A DNA stretch of 64,000 nt, taken from the NCBI GenBank assembly GCA_951799405.1, contig OX637353.1:15004001-15068000 (forward strand). Reading direction: 5' to 3'. Below, in pieces: positions 11,887 to 20,600 of the stretch. Under the pieces are notes generated by a model. The model was not told the DNA's origin and did not search any database. It worked only from the letters and a program-made list of their open reading frames with translations. Within the stretch, counting starts at the first letter, position 1; the number at the start of each line of letters is the position of its first letter. Source of the stretch: Agapetus fuscipes. Its lineage: Eukaryota > Arthropoda > Insecta > Trichoptera > Glossosomatidae. The translations under genes were made by a program, and so were the position numbers.

Positions 11887-12579
11887 AAGATTTACATAAT
11901 ATAAAATGGTCAGCCTCACACCAAGTTAAGGAAATTATTAATCTTAAAATAAATATGTGTCATTGAAGAAAAAATATTTAAATTAAAAAAAACAGAAACA
12001 GGAAAAACTGTTGAATATCATTTTACCTACCTTCTTAATATTCAAATAAACGCATTTACATATTTTTCTCACATACAACATAGAGGTCTATGACCGTTTA
12101 TACAATTATTTATTTATTTGTTTTCGACCTCCAAAACAACCTTTCCCAAAACCCATAACAACAATAAAAGGTCTATTGACCCTTTAACAATAATTAATTT
12201 ACAAAAAACGTATTTACTCCAACCTTGAAGCTGCAATGGTAGGTTAAATATATTTTATTTTTTTATTTAATGTTGGCAGCGCTTACATCCGGACCTGTCA
12301 TGGCCGCCTGACGTCACGGCACCGTCTTGACAGTTGGCACAATGGCATACAGTGTACGCACCTAATTTCACTTTCATTGCACGAATGCACACTTGTAGTA
12401 TATATGGGCATTGAAAACCGCTCAATGTGTCTCAACGCGTGGGGCTTTGTGTTAAAAAAAACACAAATATTATTCTCAAAAGAAACAAATGTAGGTACTT
12501 ACTTCGTCTTTAAAAAAAAAATAACGTACCTGTATATTCTATACAGTACCGTCCAAGTTTCATCCAATTTGCTAGTCTA
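11887..12579. other. Intergenic DNA, nothing recognised
   Basis: No coding or repeat signal that can be assigned. Confidence 0.4.
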
Positions 12580-12791
12580 TGATCTAAATTGCTAAGATAT
12601 GTTAACACTTAAAATTCAATGTATTAAATGCAAGCCCACAAATAGACACGTGTAAGTTTGGGCTTAAAAAAATGCTGCATGCGTACTTACCTCAAATAAA
12701 CATACACCTTGCAACTTTTGCCGACCTTCCCTGAAACATTTTTTACAGTACCTATGGGTGGTCAGCCTTATACCAACATGTAAGTCAAAGA
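12580..12791 (-). mobile_element. R1 copy with internal deletion
   Basis: The stretch between CTTCCCTGAAACA and TTTTTTACAGTA is deleted. Confidence 0.7.
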
Positions 12792-13006
12792 AATCTAGGT
12801 ACTTGTGAAATTGTAAGAACAAGCAGATTCAGATCGTACAACTCTCATTTTAAGATGAATAACAGCCAAATCTCTTCAGCCGTTCTCGAGTGATGCCGTT
12901 ACCAACGAGCGTCATTTCAATACATTAATTATAATAATACAAATATGATGCTTGGGAATAAGGTCCGCATGTGAATGTGTATAAACAGTATTGTGTAGGT
13001 TGCAGT

Positions 13007-13236
13007 AGGTTGACCACCCATACTGTAAAAAATAGTTCACTTTGCCAATGTCAACCCTGTTTCAGGGAAGGTCGGCAAGAGTTGCAGGGCTTATGTTCCT
13101 TTGAGATTGGGTTTTTTATATTGTAGGTCCACATGCGGCATGTGTGAGCGCGAAATTATGCGTGTCTGCTCTGTGGGAATGCATCTAATATGAATCTCAA
13201 ATGATATTTATTTTTGCACCTTAGATTTAGATTTAG
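13007..13236 (+). mobile_element. R1 copy lacking its first ~25 bp
   Basis: Starts at AGGTTGACCACCCATACTG and ends with three TTAGAT hexamers. Confidence 0.75.
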
Positions 13237-14283
13237 ATTTTAGTGTTGTCACCCGGCCGGGTTGCTAGGGAAAAGGCATGTAAACATTTTGTTATTCGTT
13301 GATAAGGACGGCAGTCCCATACAAGACTGACGTTTGCTCGCCGAGAAAAAGTTCAAAATTCAAAAATGTTCCAACCTCATTTTAAGCGTGGGAAGGCAGC
13401 AATATGGAATTTTTCCGATTTCCACAAGATCAGTTTTTTATTAATCGTAGAAAAAATTGTGGAAGTAGGTACATAATTATTAGCTAGAATCGAATGTGGG
13501 ATTTTTGTTTTGTATTTAATAAAGTTCGGCAACAACTTTTTGCCTGTCACTGATATCACGCCACTGGTAGGTGGGTGTGTGCGTGAGCCTCTGCGTTTAA
13601 TCTGAGCATATAAAAACACGAACTTACACGTGCTCAAGTACTTTTATAGGTGCGTATATGAAATGTGAATTTAAATCTCAATAGCTACATTGTTGCAACT
13701 TAGATTATAAATAGACGTAGCGTTATAATATGACGGAAGCGAATTTACATTTGAAATAACTTGTAAAATTAAATAAATAAATATCCATGTTCAACCACAG
13801 ATCCATTTATTATTAATTTAATAACTTTGAATAGTTATGGAACCACTTTTATCAACTTCCGTTTTTTCTCGTCGAGATATTTTCTGTTAGAAGCATTTTT
13901 TTTTCTTCATAAAAAATATTGTAAACCTTCTCAAGTGGCCGATCTTTCTAGCGTATTTGGAATAGAATAACGCTGGTTCGATCCCGTCCTGGGTCATTTG
14001 ACCATAACTTTGACCCTGGTTCAACAGATGTAATTGGGTAATTATTAATTCATAATTCATTAAAATATACAATAATGAATTATTAATTGATGATATTAAT
14101 ACCTGTTTCTGGCCATGCAGAAAAGGTTGGTGAATTGCATTCATCTTCTCAAATCTATTTTCAAAAAAATAAAAAAAGAAGACTTATTGGTCCAGTACAC
14201 TTACAAACATTGTTCATGTGAAATTATCTCTGTTGGACATAAGACAAAAAAGCACTAAGGTGACGAACTATATTATTCGATTC
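13237..14283. other. Intergenic DNA with repeat fragments
   Basis: A piece of the GAACATTTTTGAATT MITE family (13245-13380, fuller copy at 53138-53330), an R1 3' end (13620-13710) and a diverged repeat with ATTATTAATTCA motifs (13950-14150) that recurs at 38460-38630. No gene. Confidence 0.5.
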
Positions 14284-14588
14284 TGTTGTGTTTTTAGGGT
14301 TCAAAAGTCTTTAAATTAACAAAACTGGTCTTCTTTCATGGAAATTTATTTTACACTTAGATTTATTTAACAATTTATTTTTATTGTTAACAATTCACAT
14401 TTATGGTTTAGCACTTTACATTTACTTCACAGTTGGTCTTCACTTAAAATGTATTTCTTGTTCGAAAGCAGAGCGACGTATATCGTCTCCCCTGCAGGCG
14501 ACTTGCGCCTTATATACTCCTAAAGACAGTAGTTGCTAGAAGTCAATTTGCTGGAACCTTCTCGAACGCTCCAAAAGCTTCGAGTACA
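14284..14588 (-). mobile_element. Probable solo LTR with heat-shock-type promoter
   Basis: On the minus strand the segment starts TGTACTCGAAGC and ends CACAACA, giving TG..CA ends. Its 3' half (14284-14460) is about 80% similar by eye to 20776-20963 on the plus strand, so it belongs to a dispersed family. It contains a heat-shock-element array and a TATA box. No duplication flanks it, so the exact ends are uncertain. Element A inserted at its promoter-distal edge. Confidence 0.5.
14509..14586 (-). promoter_or_regulatory. Heat shock element array plus TATA box
   Basis: From 14554 to 14586 the alternating GAA/TTC pentamer grid is kept for seven units: GAA, TTC, GAA, (CTC), (AAA), TTC, (GTA), with four exact units. 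That is a strong HSF-type site. TATATAAG (minus) lies at 14509-14516, about 40 bp downstream in the minus direction, as in hsp70-type promoters. Confidence 0.6.
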
Positions 14589-14591
14589 TAA

Positions 14592-15044
14592 TGTTACGTT
14601 TTTCCTGGGTTCTTTTAATTAAAACACAAGTTTAACACAAGTTAGCCATACAGTTTATTTACACAGACTTTCTTACAATAGATTTATTTTAACAGACTTA
14701 TTCTAACAGATTTATTTTAACACACTTATTTATTTCGCACAGATTACATTTATTTTACACCATATTGGTCGCTTTAGTAACTAGATATTCCTCTGTGTGA
14801 GTGCTTCGAAGACTGACTGACTTCAGCCCATTGTCGCCCTTCTTATAGCGGAACCTAGGGGCCATTCCAGCCTGCCCTAGAAACTTCCACTACCACAGTT
14901 GTATAGACGATTCTGGACATATTTATTTCATGAAGAGTCCATTTCCTACCTACATACACACCTTACAATTACAATCGTCTGGGCTAGAACATTCTCTCAA
15001 AACACACGTACACCAATAAACATCTACCAGTGTATTTCGTTACA
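14592..15044 (-). repeat. Element A 3' LTR
   Basis: 453 bp, TG..CA ends, three differences from the other LTR by eye. Minus-strand CTATAAG (14842-14848) and HSE-like dimers GAAACTTC (14880) and GAACATTC (14987) are present. A G-rich polypurine tract lies immediately inside, as expected for the 3' LTR of a minus-strand element. Confidence 0.9.
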
Positions 15045-15055
15045 TTATCCCCCCC
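15045..15055 (-). other. Polypurine tract of element A
   Basis: Minus strand reads AAGGGGGGGAT next to the 3' LTR; this is the expected plus-strand primer site. Confidence 0.75.
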
Positions 15056-15317
15056 TTAGACTGTTCCGCCCCGGAACAGTCTTTTCTTTAAGAAGGTACG
15101 GGCAGTTTGACCCACAGTTGCATCCAGTGGTCAGGAAAAATGACGTTCCACGGAATTTTCCCCTTAGGGTTTTGCCCGTCATTGCTGGCTGGTGTGGGGG
15201 GGGGGGTGCTTTCCTCTTGGCGGCCGGCATGGGCGCCTTTCCTTGGCTGGGGGCACCGCTTTGCGTCCCCGGGCGGCCACCGCTCCTAGGCCCCGCTTGC
15301 TCGCCGGCGTCAAAGGA

Positions 15318-15437
15318 TCAGAATCCTTGGTCGTCGGAGCCGCTCTCCTGCTCGGAAGCGAAGTTCTCACTCTCGCTCTCGTCCTCTGACTCGCTGAGTG
15401 GCTTCCTGCCGCGCTTGGGTCGTCCCTTCTGCTTCAT
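15318..15437 (-). pseudogene. Out-of-frame acidic tail of the DEK-like ORF
   Basis: In another frame, overlapping the end of the main ORF, 39 codons encode a basic patch (KGRPKRGRKP) followed by a Ser/Glu/Asp-rich acidic stretch and a stop. Such a tail fits DEK-type chromatin proteins far better than the RVRGRERE end of the main frame, so a small indel near 15437-15445 probably separated them. Confidence 0.6.
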
Positions 15438-16557
15438 ACTCCTCGTTAGAGTAACCTCTCTTGACAATAGCAGCAGCGGACCTTCTGGGCCTGCCTCCCG
15501 TGGCCTCGCCGCGGTCAGTCACCGGCCTCTCCTTCATCAGCCCCCTGGCGTGCGAGGAGACCTGCTTTGGCAGCAGCAGGAAGCCCACCACCCTGCTGGC
15601 CAGCTCCGTGGGCGCGCCCCTCTTGTCCAAGCCCAGCTTCTCGTACAGCGTCCGCAGCTGCTTGGGCTCCAGCTTCTGCACCTCCTCCAGCTTGGCCTTG
15701 TGCTCAGGCGTGTCCTTCTCAAACTCGTAGCCCTTGAACTTCTTTTTGTTGCGCTTGATGAGGTTCGTGCGGCACAATTGATTGTACCGGAACTTGAGGT
15801 CCTCCATCTTGAACCTGGATATGGCCACCTCCACGTCGGGGATGTGGTCGATGGGGATGCCCCGGCCCGCGGGCACGGGCACCGGCGGCTCCACGCCCTT
15901 CTTCTTCTTGGGAGCCTCCTCCACGGCCTCCTCCGCCTTCTTCTTGGGCGCGGGCTTCTTCTTCACACTGTTGGCCTTCTTGGCCTTGCCCTTCTTGTCC
16001 TTGGCGTCCTCATCCTCCTCCTTGGCGTCCGTCTCCTCCTTCGCATCCTTGTCAGCCTTCACCTCGGCCGAGTCACTCTTGCCGTTTTCAGCCGACTTGA
16101 CATCATCTTTGTCATCTTTGCTGTCAGCTGCGTCCTCAGCCTTGAGCTGGCCGTTGTTTTTGGCCTTCAGGTCTCCCTTCCCCAACTTCTGAGACGACTC
16201 ATCCTCAGTTGACATATCGGCCTTTTTGTCATCCTGATTATCACTTAATTTTACACTATCAGTGTCCACCGACATTTTTAAGGCTAGGTTTTTAGCCCTC
16301 TCCTCCTTCCAACCAGCTAGGTCTTCCCTCAAGCTCTTTAAGTTGGCAGCCATCTTTGTTTTAAACTCTTCCACGGCTCGCTCGCGGTCCCCTCCAGACG
16401 CCATGACAAAATATGCCGGGTCTTCGCCTGACTGTTCCAAGGCCTCCATGAGGCGTGCCTGTAAGGCCGCCTTCCCTCCTGAGGTCTCCAGGTCCCTCTC
16501 CAGAAGCTCATTCTTAAGCTCATAGACTTTGAGGTCCTTGATGTTCACCTTAGCCAT
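15367..16557 (-). CDS. SAP-domain/DEK-like protein in element A
   Basis: 396 codons, no introns. Residues 9-40 form an SAP motif (YELKNELLERDL..GGKAALQARL), the type also found at the Gag N-terminus of some arthropod Gypsy elements. Residues 45-95 are charged and helical. From about residue 115 (MSTEDESS) comes a Lys/Asp/Glu-rich region, a basic segment at 185-215, and at ~255-335 a second SAP-like domain resembling the DNA-binding core of DEK (KKFKGYEFEK, LRTLYEKLGLDKRGAPTELA). DEK binds chromatin and bent DNA in the nucleus. I infer that a host DEK cDNA was joined to a Gag-like start near residue 115. The reading frame is lost before the acidic tail. Third positions are GC-rich, unlike the flanks. 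A wholly host-derived SAP-DEK cDNA is the main alternative. Confidence 0.75.
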   Translation of the reverse strand: MAKVNIKDLKVYELKNELLERDLETSGGKAALQARLMEALEQSGEDPAYFVMASGGDRERAVEEFKTKMAANLKSLREDLAGWKEERAKNLALKMSVDTDSVKLSDNQDDKKADMSTEDESSQKLGKGDLKAKNNGQLKAEDAADSKDDKDDVKSAENGKSDSAEVKADKDAKEETDAKEEDEDAKDKKGKAKKANSVKKKPAPKKKAEEAVEEAPKKKKGVEPPVPVPAGRGIPIDHIPDVEVAISRFKMEDLKFRYNQLCRTNLIKRNKKKFKGYEFEKDTPEHKAKLEEVQKLEPKQLRTLYEKLGLDKRGAPTELASRVVGFLLLPKQVSSHARGLMKERPVTDRGEATGGRPRRSAAAIVKRGYSNEEYEAEGTTQARQEATQRVRGRERE

Positions 16558-16888
16558 TTTTTTTATTTTAACAAAAATTTAAATTTACTTCAAAACAAAT
16601 TATTTTACAAAAAAAATATTTTTAAATTTCAAATAATGATATTAGATAATGATTATTTACTTTGCTTCGTCAGATCGGCTAATAATAACACTAACACAAT
16701 ATTATTAACACGTTATCTATGCACACTTCAATCAAATTTTTAGCGGGTAACCACACGATCGTTTTTAATTCAAGTTTAACCAGTTTTATTTAAAACTTTT
16801 TTTTTTATTCATCAGTTTTTATTATGTTGTCCACATATATTTTTCAAAAGTCTCAAGCACAGTTTTTACTTGGTACTTGGTTTTAAAC

Positions 16889-16903
16889 TTCACACCGACA
16901 CCA
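16889..16903 (-). other. Primer-binding site candidate of element A
   Basis: Begins TGG one base from the LTR end, matching the CCA end of a tRNA; the exact tRNA is unproven. Confidence 0.6.
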
Positions 16904-16904
16904 T

Positions 16905-17357
16905 TGTTACGTTTTTCCTGGGTTCTTTTAATTAAAACACAAGTTTAACACAAGTTAGCCATACAGTTTATTTACACAGACTTTCTTACAATAGATTTAT
17001 TTTAACAGACTTATTCTAACAGATTTATTTTAACACACTTATTTATTTCGCACAGATTACATTTATTTTACACCATATTGGTCGCCCTAGTAACTAGATA
17101 TTCCTCTGTGTGAGTGCTTCGAAGACTGACTGACTTCAGCCCATTGTCGCCCTTCTTATAGCGGAACCTAGGGGCCATTCCAGCCTGCCCTAGAAACTTC
17201 CACTACCACAGTTGTATAGACGATTCTGGACATATTTATTTCATGAAGAGTCCATTTCCTACCTACATACACACCTTACAATTACAATCGTCTGGGCCAG
17301 AACATTCTCTCAAAACACACGTACACCAATAAACATCTACCAGTGTATTTCGTTACA
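16905..17357 (-). repeat. Element A 5' LTR
   Basis: The 453-bp partner of 14592-15044. The few differences indicate a fairly recent insertion. Confidence 0.9.
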
Positions 17358-17587
17358 ATAATTTAAATACATCTTTACCTAGGTACCTATAATAATTACT
17401 CCAACTATACTACACGGCTATACTCGGCTACCTACCCAACATTTATAGCACTGGTCATTTACATAACAATACAAATAAACAATGTTTTTAAAACGTTGTA
17501 ATATTTTTTTGTTTGTTTTTTTTAAAAAATGTCTCCGTATTGAGTCTTTTATGGTATTTATTCTATATATTTATTTCTTCTTTCCAG

Positions 17588-17672
17588 AATATTCGTAGAC
17601 TGGGCTCTGGTTGCAACTTACCTAGGAGCAGCCTGCGTATACGTCATTCTCATAGCAGAATCATTTGCTGAG
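17588..17672 (+). CDS. PAT transporter, first visible exon
   Basis: Acceptor TTTCCAG; one leading base then 28 codons from IFVDWALVATYLGAA to SFAE; donor GTATGT. One membrane helix, aligning with the helix before the first long cytosolic loop of PAT proteins. Confidence 0.85.
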
Positions 17673-20600
17673 GTATGTTTTTTAATTTCTGTATTTTTTT
17701 AACATAAATAATATTTTGTGAAAATAAAAAAATGCTCTTGGGAGTCAGTAGGTATATTTTATTCAATAATTCACAAGCCCATAACCAAAAGATTAGAGGT
17801 GGGCTAGGTTTCGATTTACACAAGAGGTGTGATTTTCATTTTGTTTATTATTTTCAAACCAAATGCATGGCTTACTTTGCCTTCGTACTAAACGAAAACC
17901 TGCTCACCCAGGAGCAGAGAAACCCCCACTTCAAGTTAAGTGCCTAGTGGACCAGGCGCGTCCATAGGCAAATACATTTCAGAATAAATATTTTCTCCCA
18001 TTCCTTTAAAATAACTCATTTGAAATTGACTTAAGTGCTAACGATGCCTGCAATCGAATTTATAATTGGAATTTTAAAACTGAATATTAAGTTCAATAGG
18101 TGTTTTACCATATATTGCCTACCTATTAGACACATGTGCCTTTATGGGATGCACGCCACTGTAGTTGAATCTATTTAACCCTTCCATAATTTGTATATAT
18201 CCCTTCTATAATATATAATCCAAGTTGCACAGATCTATTGATATTTAAGGCTTATATTTAATGCACGTCTACAAGAAGACACGTGTCAGTTTGTGCTTAC
18301 ACATGCTGTATACGTACTTACAAAATAAACCAACTTTCACTTGAACATAAATTCACCTTACAACTCTTGCCGCCATTCCCTGAAACGTGATGGCATTGGC
18401 AAAAGTAAAACAAGTTTTTTCCGGCATGGGGTCAACTTCATAACAACCTATCAGTCAAGAAACAGCTGCAAAAAAATAAACATTCCACTGGTCAAAAGAA
18501 GCAGCAATACCTAGCAGCTTTTTATGCTGCTAGGTATAAACTGAAATACTGTAGAGAATGACCATTCAAAAGCCATAAAAGTAAAAGCACGTGGCTTGTT
18601 CGAAATTCAAATAAACCAATAGAAAACGCCGGGAATTTATTTCAATGTTGCTTGCATGCAAAATATTTATTATGTTGTTAGGTATAAATAGTATAAATAT
18701 TAACACTGTTTGATTTTAAACAAAATATGATAATGAAAGTCTTATCCATGATCGGAGAGGGCCGTTGAGGTGTGACACACACGAAAACGGCGCTCTCTTA
18801 TCATTTGTAATTTAAAATAAATTAGCCTGATATAATAATAATAATAATAATCATGCAGCCATAAAAATGAAATGCATTTTGTAGTTCAAAATTCAAATTT
18901 ACCAATAGTACTGTAAAGGTCTTTGAGTGTTGGGTGTTATTAAATAAAACTCTTGCATGCCCTTTTCTTACACGCAAATTTTTTATTCTTTTTCCAAGCT
19001 ATTGTTTTTGGGAACAAAAGAAGCAGCATTCTAAAATTCAAAATTAACAGCCCTGTTAGGTACAGAATCACTACAGAGGTCCCCTCCAGCATTTGCCAAG
19101 GGCAGATGCGATGAAAGTGGTGATCGGTGAATCTTGACTTCTCTTAGGTTTTTAGTAGAATCTGTCTGGAAAGTGTACTTTTCGGCCCGATCTTGTTGTA
19201 GTGGTTGTAGTAGTTGCTGTGCCGTAGTTCGGCTGGTTGCTGTTTGTTACAGATGTTGCTGTGCCGTAGTTCGGCGGGTTGCTGCTTGTTGCAGCTGTTG
19301 CTGTGCCGTAGTTCGGCGGGTTGCTGCTTGTTGCAGCAGTTGCTGTGCCGTAGTTCGGCTGGTTGCTGTTTGTTACAGATGTTGCTGTGCCGTAGTTCGG
19401 CGGGTTGCTGCTTGTTGCAGCAGTTGCTGTGCCGTAGTTCGGCGGGTTGCTGCTTGTTGCAGCAGTTGCTGTGCCGTAGTTCGGCGGGTTGCTGCTTGTT
19501 GCAGCAGTTGCTGTGTCATAGTTTGGCGGGTTGCTGCTTGTTGCAGCAGTTGCAATATCAGCTACAATCGTGAGCGTTGCATCATCCAGACTCATTACCA
19601 AGTGGCCAAATTTTGTTATGTCCACAGGCGGAATTGGCCTGGCGGAATTGTGTTTCCGCTCGGAGAATCCACAACGCGGCATTCTCCTTCCAGAAAGGAG
19701 CTAGCTTGACGCTAACCGCAATGCACGTGTGTGGTCGGATTTTCGCCATTTTTTTTTTTTTTGACAAAATGGTTTTCAAACACTATTTTTGGTGAAAACT
19801 TGTTGACACTTGGTTGGAACACAATTTAATTGGAATAACACCCTTTTTAACTGTTTTTCCAAAGTCGGGGTCACCAATGTAAAGGTTTTTGAGTGTTGGG
19901 TGTTATTAAATAAAACTCTTGCATGCCCTTTTCTTACACGCAAATTTTTTATTCTTTTTCCAAGCTATTGTTTTTGGGAACAAAAGAAGCAGCATTCTAA
20001 AATTCAAAATTAACAGCCCTGTTAGGTACAAAATCACTACAGTACAAAATACAAATTGAAAATCAAAGTCATGATTGCTCGTATAATTTTTTTTATTTTA
20101 GGATAATCATTCTTATAGAACAAAAAATATAAAGATATTTTATGTGTAGGTACGTTAGTTTGCTGCCTGTTTGATTTTGAAGCGACTTCAAGTGGAAAAG
20201 TAGCAAAAGGGGCTCAATGAAAAAGAAAATTTCAAAATGGCGGAATTGAAATTATCCAAGAAACATTTGTAGGTGGTTGACGTGTATTACGAGGAGCACA
20301 ACTGGGACGTGAAGATTTACTGCGCCATCCTGCTGATCCCGCTGATCCTGCTGGGCCAGATCAGGAACCTCAAGTTCCTGGTGCCCTTCTCAGCGATGGC
20401 CAACATCTTCCTGCTGGTGACGCTGGGCATCACCTTCTACTACATCTTCCAGGATATCCCGCCGGCAGACGACAAGCCATTGTTCACGTCCTTCGGGAAG
20501 CTTCCTCTCTTCATCAGGTAAGCAAATTAATTATACTCATACTTTAATTAATTATACATATTCAAATTAATTATGATTACACAATTAAGCCCTTAGGGCA

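Larger units (their letters stand above)
14592..17357 (-). mobile_element. Element A: non-autonomous LTR element carrying a DEK-like ORF
   Basis: Two 453-bp LTRs (14592-15044, 16905-17357) are flanked by the 4-bp target duplication ATAA (14588-14591, 17358-17361). On the minus strand a primer-binding candidate TGGTGTCGGTGTGAAG begins one base inside the 5' LTR (16889-16903); its first seven bases agree with an insect tRNA-Leu 3' end as I recall it. A polypurine tract AAGGGGGGGATAA abuts the 3' LTR. The only long ORF lacks protease, reverse transcriptase, RNase H and integrase, so the element depended on enzymes in trans. It lies 230 bp upstream of transporter exon 17588, probably in an intron and antisense to it. 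Confidence 0.9.
18912..20041 (-). mobile_element. Element B: short non-autonomous LTR element
   Basis: 1,130 bp. Two 164-bp LTRs are flanked by the 4-bp duplication GTAC (18908-18911, 20042-20045). A primer-binding candidate TGGTGACCCCGACTTTG (minus) starts one base inside the right LTR, and a purine-rich GGAGGGGACC lies inside the left one, so the element reads on the minus strand, antisense to the transporter. TRIM-sized, with a single repetitive ORF. Confidence 0.85.

Noticed and set aside
14284..14588. Target duplication proving a solo LTR
   Set aside because: Flanks differ (ATTC and TAAT); the LTR call rests on TG..CA ends and a related copy only.
14899..16212. 437-codon plus-strand ORF
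   Set aside because: It is the antisense shadow of the GC-rich DEK-like ORF; its Leu-rich content mirrors acidic/basic codons.
15461..16525. Other plus-strand frames opposite the DEK-like ORF
   Set aside because: Same shadow effect; no family match.
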